Shown here piece by piece: positions 59,801-64,000 of a stretch of 64,000 nt of DNA; position 1 is the first letter of the stretch, and each line of letters opens with the position of its first letter. A program made the position numbers and the translations under genes. The stretch covers positions 1 through 64,000 of the IMG/VR virus record IMGVR_UViG_3300023174_000117; one strand, given 5' to 3'. The stretch is from a virus. The notes under the pieces were generated by a model, which was not told the origin of the DNA, searched no databases, and was given only the letters and a program-made list of their open reading frames with translations.

Positions 59801-61360
59801 TTAGTTAAAGAAAATTTTGCTTGTAGTGAAACCAACGCCATCTAGAGACTCTAGGTTTTCAGCCTTAGATCTGTGCTTTGGAACTGGCCTTCCATTCTTA
59901 TCGAAGTCTATCTTGCTTAAAGGTAGGCCGAGCTTGGGACAGAAAAGTTCGATAGAGTTTGCTGTTTTTATTAAGTCCCCTCTCTTTAGCGCTTCTTTTA
60001 CAAGAGAGTCGTCAGAAGTTTTTGATGCATTCTTGATTAAAGATTGGAAGTCATTTAGCGCAATCTTGAATCTCTCTGGTCCAAACTTGTCGCTAATGAT
60101 GGTTAAGGCATCCTCTGCAAGCTTATAATCAGAAATTGCTACTGCTGCAGTTATTTTGTCGAATAGCTGAGAGTAGGAAAGCTTGTTTAGCTCGTCAGAA
60201 TCTCTGAAGAATGGAGCGCTCTTTTCAGAGATAACGCCCGCTTCCTTTGTGAAGCTCTGAAATCCAGAGTGAGAGAAATCGTAAGACTTCTTGTTGAGGG
60301 TGTAGAACTTAGATGGAAGATTTACTAGGTCACCAGAGACTTCGACTGGAACTACAACGTCCTCATATCCTGAGGTGGTTGGTATTCTGGCCGCAAAAGC
60401 AAGTCTGTTCTTCTCAGATGAGGCAAGCTTAATCTGTGGATTAAAGGCCCCTATTAAGGTTAGTTCGGAGAAAACTACTCTAGAGGCTTTCTTCACTAAG
60501 TGCTCTGGAAGTCCGGATGCAGATGCTGTCAAAACCTCTTCGACATCAATCATATCTTTTAGTGCAGATGGAGTTACAGGAACATAGTCAGTTACACGGT
60601 ATGATGCTCTCTGCTCCTCAAAATCACTTCTTGCGGAAGCCTTCTTATTCAGGGACTGTGACTTAAGCTCAACAAGTAGGGCTTCTTTTGTGATCGGCTC
60701 TAGGGAGTCTCCGGAAATAAAAGCCTTTGGTGGTGTAACTACGCCATTTGAAATCTGAACTGGAATTTTAACAGAAGATGTTGTAAAATCAGAATTCTTA
60801 TAGGAAGCGCTGCAAAGAATGAAGTGCTCATTTCCACCAACGATATCAATTGAAGCTGGAGGAAGGTTTGCGGACGATAGCTCAATTGAGGTTAGCTTTT
60901 CTGCTTTTTTGATGAGATTCTTATCATAGGTTCCAAAGGATTTGTTGGCACCGAGTGAGAATATTCTGGAGAAAGCGTTTACTGTATCGCTATCCTCAGA
61001 GAGTGAAACTGGGGCGGCTTCATCAGAAGCTCTCTTGGAGTGATAGGTTTTGTCAGATGGCTTGACGGAGGCGAATCCTTCAGGAAGGAGATCGTTTAAC
61101 TCATATCTAAAAGCAGAATTGCCGTTAGAAAAACCATACATCTTGTTATAAAGATCTGCTATCTCTTTCTGTGAAATTACGGGCTGCTTGCTGGCAACCT
61201 TAGTTAGGACATCCCTCATGTTTCCAATAAGCTGATCAGAAGGATTGCTCTGAGAAGATACTTCTAGTCTGTTGATTACATAGGATGTTGGAAATTTCTT
61301 TCCATTATCCATTTTATCTAGAGCACTCTTTGCTGTTTTTATTAATTTAGATAATGACAT
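59801..61360 (-). CDS. Large virion-like protein of unknown function
   Basis: This 519-residue protein is rich in Ser, Lys and Ala, with a repeated beta module: IELSSANLPPASIDIVGGNE...VKIPVQISNGVVTPPKAFIS near residues 155-215, and a related SELTLIGAFNPQIKLASSEK...VVVPVEVSGDLVNLPSKFYT near 300-350. The two modules look like a duplication. AGGTGA precedes the ATG. High expression is suggested by moderately G/C-biased codons. Virion location is likely; function unknown. Confidence 0.5.
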   Translation of the reverse strand: MSLSKLIKTAKSALDKMDNGKKFPTSYVINRLEVSSQSNPSDQLIGNMRDVLTKVASKQPVISQKEIADLYNKMYGFSNGNSAFRYELNDLLPEGFASVKPSDKTYHSKRASDEAAPVSLSEDSDTVNAFSRIFSLGANKSFGTYDKNLIKKAEKLTSIELSSANLPPASIDIVGGNEHFILCSASYKNSDFTTSSVKIPVQISNGVVTPPKAFISGDSLEPITKEALLVELKSQSLNKKASARSDFEEQRASYRVTDYVPVTPSALKDMIDVEEVLTASASGLPEHLVKKASRVVFSELTLIGAFNPQIKLASSEKNRLAFAARIPTTSGYEDVVVPVEVSGDLVNLPSKFYTLNKKSYDFSHSGFQSFTKEAGVISEKSAPFFRDSDELNKLSYSQLFDKITAAVAISDYKLAEDALTIISDKFGPERFKIALNDFQSLIKNASKTSDDSLVKEALKRGDLIKTANSIELFCPKLGLPLSKIDFDKNGRPVPKHRSKAENLESLDGVGFTTSKIFFN

Positions 61361-61367
61361 TTTTCAC

Positions 61368-61856
61368 CTAGATATATTTTTTTAATTCTGGAAATGTATT
61401 GATGAGGGATTCTTTCTTTGTAACTGGCTGCTCAGAAAGCAATTCTTTAACGAACTTTTCGTCAGAACCGGCTTTATCTAAAATAGCGGACTTAAAAATA
61501 GAAATATCCTCTCCGGAGAAACCAAAGTCTTCAGAAGAGAATCTATGTATTGGGATATTTTTATAGGCAAGTGTTACATTACAATTGTCATAATCTGATG
61601 CTACAACCCAATCTCCAGAAGTTTTATAATCAAATTTTGGATCCGAGGCTCTAACCAAAAATTTCTTTCCATCAACTTCAGATAAGGTCCAGAGACCGTC
61701 ATAAGGATTATATGGGCTGTTGGTGATCCTCACCATACCAAAAGCAACCTTCTCAAAACCAATGTCATCAGTTACCTCAACGATTGTTTTATCGTTGAGA
61801 TCCCTGGATTGTTTTTGTAATAATTTTATTAAAATATTGTCAAGATTGCTTGACAT
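61368..61856 (-). CDS. Small virion-like protein of unknown function
   Basis: This is a 162-residue protein with a beta-rich middle (GLWTLSEVDGKKFLVRASDP, then GDWVVASDYDNCNVTLAYKN) and helical ends. A good ribosome site (TAGGAG) precedes the ATG, and a promoter-like element plus an inverted repeat lie in the 93-base gap upstream. It probably begins the transcript that continues into the 519-residue gene 8 bases later. No family recognised. Confidence 0.5.
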   Translation of the reverse strand: MSSNLDNILIKLLQKQSRDLNDKTIVEVTDDIGFEKVAFGMVRITNSPYNPYDGLWTLSEVDGKKFLVRASDPKFDYKTSGDWVVASDYDNCNVTLAYKNIPIHRFSSEDFGFSGEDISIFKSAILDKAGSDEKFVKELLSEQPVTKKESLINTFPELKKYI

Positions 61857-61877
61857 AAACTTCTCCTAGGTAAACAA

Positions 61878-61929
61878 AAATCTATTTATTAATAGAACTA
61901 ATATCTATTGCCTGGTTATAAATAGATTT
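61878..61929 (-). promoter_or_regulatory. Intergenic region with inverted repeat and promoter-like element
   Basis: AAATCTATTTA (61878-61888) is the reverse complement of TAAATAGATTT (61919-61929), with 30 bases between. The minus strand between 61897 and 61885 reads TTCTATTAATAAA, matching the recurrent element, 29-41 bases before the ATG at 61856. A further TATAAATA occurs on the minus strand near 61950. The repeat could be an operator or a weak RNA hairpin. Confidence 0.3.
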
Positions 61930-61949
61930 GAGAATTAATGTCATTATAT

Positions 61950-62387
61950 TTATATAGTTTTCTCTTTTATTTTATCCATTTCTTCCAGAAGAATCTGTAT
62001 TTTGGGGTTTGTCTTGCAAATCTTTTTTAATTTTTTAAAGATTCCACCATATCTTTTTTTATCATTCCTATAATCAAGATTCCCTCTAAGAGCCTTATGA
62101 ACTGCGGACTGAGTGATGCCAAGAGACTCTGCGATTTGATTTTGTGTTTTTCCAACCAGAACCATATAGAGAATTTTTCTTTGGTGCTCAGTTAAAAAAT
62201 CACCGTTTATGATTTCATAAACCTGCTCTAGGAGCTCAGACCTTAAGTCTACCAAATCTTCTGATAATGAATTTTCAGCCAATACTCCGGCTATACCTTT
62301 ATCTTCTGAAAAATTATTTAACTTAGACTGATCAAAAGAAATCTCAACAATTCTATGTTGATAATTCTTGCTTTTATTTTTTTTCAT
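61950..62387 (-). CDS. Sigma-region-4-like helix-turn-helix protein
   Basis: This is a 145-residue protein. Residues 65-103 (LTEHQRKILYMVLVGKTQNQ, then IAESLGITQSAVHKALRGN) have the pattern of sigma-70 region 4 or LuxR-type helix-turn-helix domains: an entry helix, a turn, then the recognition helix. The N-terminal 60 residues are acidic and may contact RNA polymerase or a partner; a basic tail follows. ATG at 62387 is chosen because GGAG lies 6 bases upstream, rather than the GTG at 62393 overlapping that site; the ATG overlaps the primase stop (TAATG). It is a good candidate for a phage late transcription factor, though a plain repressor is possible. Confidence 0.6.
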   Translation of the reverse strand: MKKNKSKNYQHRIVEISFDQSKLNNFSEDKGIAGVLAENSLSEDLVDLRSELLEQVYEIINGDFLTEHQRKILYMVLVGKTQNQIAESLGITQSAVHKALRGNLDYRNDKKRYGGIFKKLKKICKTNPKIQILLEEMDKIKEKTI

Positions 62388-63151
62388 TACCACTCCAAGG
62401 GAAGAATTTGGTTTACTTCATTAAAAAAATCCTCTTTTGCTTTTCCAGAATTTAAAAAATATTCCCCTGCATCTTTATAACCTGACGGCAAACTCAGAAA
62501 CCTAAGTTTCGCACCCTTGCTTATAAATTTGTTATAAATTTGAGAAGATGATTTTTTTCCACCATCATCCATATCTAGAAAAAATGTAATCTTATCGGTA
62601 TATCTTGACAACTTGATGAAGTGATTCTTTGAAAACGCAGTTCCACACACAGCCACTGTGTTGGTTATACCGGAATCAAACATACTCATTTGATCAAAAT
62701 AACCCTCAACAACAAAAACATTTTGATTTAGTAGAATTTCCCTTCTGGAGAGTCCCAAACCAAATAAATAATTTGTTTTTTTAAACTTGCTATTTTTGTA
62801 CTTCGGAATGTCGAGAATTGTCCTTTCTCTCTCAGACAACATGGTTCTTCCGGCCAAACCTACCGGGTTCCCATACTCATCACGAATAGGAAAGATGATG
62901 GAATAATAATCGGAAAAATCACTCGTTCCGTCATAGTTCATCATTCCAATTTTTTTCAGAAAATCTTCTGATACATGCTTACATAAGGTTTTTATATTTT
63001 TTGGAAAAAAACCTAACTGATATGTTTTAAAGATGTCGGTAGAGATCTTCCTCTCATCAAAGAGATAATCTTTACCTACCTTTGTTTTCTTTAAATTTTG
63101 ATGACAAATATCGATTAATTTATTTAGTTCCGAAAAATCATTCTGAGTCAT
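62387..63151 (-). CDS. Short DnaG-type primase (Toprim), without zinc domain
   Basis: This 254-residue protein is a primase catalytic core. Residues 30-130 match the DnaG N-terminal part of the core (TYQLGFFPKNI, IIFPIRDEYGNPVGLAGRT, YKNSKFKKTNYLFGL), followed by the Toprim domain: VVEGYFDQMSM with E149, VAVCGTAFSKNH, and FFLDMDDGG with D193 and D195. Bacterial DnaG is about 580 residues; here both the N-terminal zinc-binding domain and the C-terminal helicase-binding domain are missing. The gene just before it encodes a two-zinc-ribbon protein and overlaps it by 14 bases. The enzyme would make RNA primers for phage replication. Confidence 0.8.
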   Translation of the reverse strand: MTQNDFSELNKLIDICHQNLKKTKVGKDYLFDERKISTDIFKTYQLGFFPKNIKTLCKHVSEDFLKKIGMMNYDGTSDFSDYYSIIFPIRDEYGNPVGLAGRTMLSERERTILDIPKYKNSKFKKTNYLFGLGLSRREILLNQNVFVVEGYFDQMSMFDSGITNTVAVCGTAFSKNHFIKLSRYTDKITFFLDMDDGGKKSSSQIYNKFISKGAKLRFLSLPSGYKDAGEYFLNSGKAKEDFFNEVNQILPLEW

Positions 63152-63503
63152 CTTCTTTCTCTATTGCCAAGACATTTGGTTTTATTTTTTCCATCGCATG
63201 AACCATCATCTCACTAACCTGAATTGTACAATTCTTGGTCTGACAGTCCTTGCCATATGGAACACCATTAATTACGGTGGTTTCAACCCTATTGTTGCAA
63301 TTAGAGCAATTAAAAGTAAATGCTTTGTTCTTTGTCTTCATGAATATATCTTTGTTTCTTCGCATGGAAGATTTTGTATATTCCGAAACATTAACTATCT
63401 CTTCGTCACATTTTCTACAGATTACCTGATTTGAGTCCAGATCGAGCGAACCTTCCGTCATACCATCTGATTTCTTACATCTGTTGTTACAATTTAAAAG
63501 CAT
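63138..63503 (-). CDS. Double zinc-ribbon protein
   Basis: This is a 121-residue protein with two four-Cys sets: C5, C9, C29, C32 and C66, C69, C87, C92, each able to bind one zinc. They are separated by a basic helix (YTKSSMRRNKDIFMKTKNK). GGAG precedes the ATG. It overlaps the primase by 14 bases, so the two are probably translated together; it might supply the missing primase zinc domain or act as a separate transcription or replication factor. No family recognised. Confidence 0.6.
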   Translation of the reverse strand: MLLNCNNRCKKSDGMTEGSLDLDSNQVICRKCDEEIVNVSEYTKSSMRRNKDIFMKTKNKAFTFNCSNCNNRVETTVINGVPYGKDCQTKNCTIQVSEMMVHAMEKIKPNVLAIEKEDDSE

Positions 63504-63506
63504 ATG

Positions 63507-64000
63507 TTACTCCGAATCTTCGAGTGCGGATGAATCCGACGCAGAATCTTCATCATCATGAACTGATGCAACTGGACCCTCTCCGGAGAGATATTTTTCT
63601 CTACATGCTTCTTCAAGCTGGATTAACTTTGTATTATCATCCAGATAGTCAAGAATAGCTTGCTTTCCATTAAATTTTTCTTGCCCAAGAACATAGGTTT
63701 TGTTATTTGGCCTATCAACGAGTCCCATCAGGATTGCTAGATTTAGAACTTCTTCATTTCTATTTACAATACCTTTTGTATATTTGATTGTATAGATAGC
63801 CTCTCTATATGGTGCTCCCACTTTATTCTTCTGAATCTTTGCTTTGACCTTATGACCGACTATCTCTTCATTTTCATCTTCGACCCGGTTGTCCGCACCT
63901 CCCATGGGAGCCATGTTAATCATAACACTGCAGGCATGTTTAAGTGCCTTTCCTCCTGGCGAATCCTCGGGATTCCCATACATAACTCCTGGATTTACTC
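63507..64000 (-). CDS. RecA-like recombinase, C-terminal part (cut by window edge)
   Basis: The frame is open to the right edge of the window, so the N-terminal part is missing. The visible part has the RecA C-terminal core: GVMYGNPEDSPGGKALKHA, then a strand (CSVMINMAPMGG), VGHKVKAKIQKNKVGAPYRE and AIYTIKYTKGI, followed by the C-terminal domain with LNLAILMGLVDRPNNKTYVL. It ends in an acidic tail (DDEDSASDSSALEDSE), as in bacterial RecA. It would catalyse strand exchange in recombination-dependent replication and repair. An ATG at 63983 is an internal Met, not the start. Confidence 0.85.
   Translation of the reverse strand, partial: VNPGVMYGNPEDSPGGKALKHACSVMINMAPMGGADNRVEDENEEIVGHKVKAKIQKNKVGAPYREAIYTIKYTKGIVNRNEEVLNLAILMGLVDRPNNKTYVLGQEKFNGKQAILDYLDDNTKLIQLEEACREKYLSGEGPVASVHDDEDSASDSSALEDSE

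Noticed and set aside
63507-63983. A stand-alone 158-residue gene starting at 63983
   Set aside because: The frame remains open to the window edge and the residues before this Met (V-N-P-G-V) continue the RecA match, so this is the end of a longer RecA-like gene.

Overview
This window is an AT-rich stretch of a large tailed double-stranded DNA bacteriophage with a contractile tail (myovirus-type Caudoviricetes). It carries the late structural block: terminase, portal, prohead protease with scaffold, major capsid protein, tail sheath, tail tube, tail chaperones, tape measure, baseplate hub and spike, and several fibres. At the right edge lies a small replication/transcription group. There are no integrase, rRNA, tRNA or CRISPR signals. 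Shine-Dalgarno sites of AGGAG/GGAGG type precede most genes, so the host is bacterial, but the sequence does not reveal which host. The large size of many structural genes and the presence of enzymes inside the structural block suggest a large (jumbo-like) genome; that is inference.

All genes except three are on the minus strand, so the natural reading order runs from right to left. At 64000-61950 are a RecA-like recombinase (cut by the window edge), a double zinc-ribbon protein, a short DnaG-type primase and a sigma-region-4-like helix-turn-helix protein. At 61856-54125 is a run of mostly unrecognised head or packaging proteins, including a candidate small terminase subunit and a tRNA-nucleotidyltransferase/poly(A)-polymerase-like enzyme. 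At 54112-37100 is the head module: large terminase interrupted by an intein, portal, a DUF192-containing protein, a protease-scaffold gene with an internal scaffold start, small acidic proteins, a large membrane-segment protein, a candidate decoration protein and the major capsid protein. At 37031-28904 are small proteins, a 918-residue coiled-coil fibre and neck-like proteins, interrupted by two plus-strand DUF2827 (glycosyltransferase-like) paralogues. At 28568-24522 are small membrane proteins, a zinc metallopeptidase and an Ig-like structural protein. At 24488-5 is the tail: two giant paralogous fibres, tail completion proteins, sheath, tube, frameshifting chaperones, tape measure, baseplate hub and spike.

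Three expression devices can be read directly from the sequence. (1) A -1 programmed ribosomal frameshift (A7 slippery run followed by a 9-bp stem) fuses the two tail assembly chaperone frames between tube and tape measure. (2) A strong in-frame internal ribosome site in the protease gene probably makes a separate 640-residue scaffold, as with lambda C/Nu3. (3) An AT-rich element, minus-strand consensus near CTAYTAATAWTA, recurs just upstream of about ten genes and is a candidate phage late promoter; the sigma-like protein in the window is a possible partner. Five intrinsic terminators follow the tube, fibre, capsid, acidic head protein and 134-residue protein genes, which suits strongly expressed units.

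There is no gene-free stretch longer than 300 bases; the longest gap (36217-36467) holds a promoter-like element and a long leader for the fibre gene.
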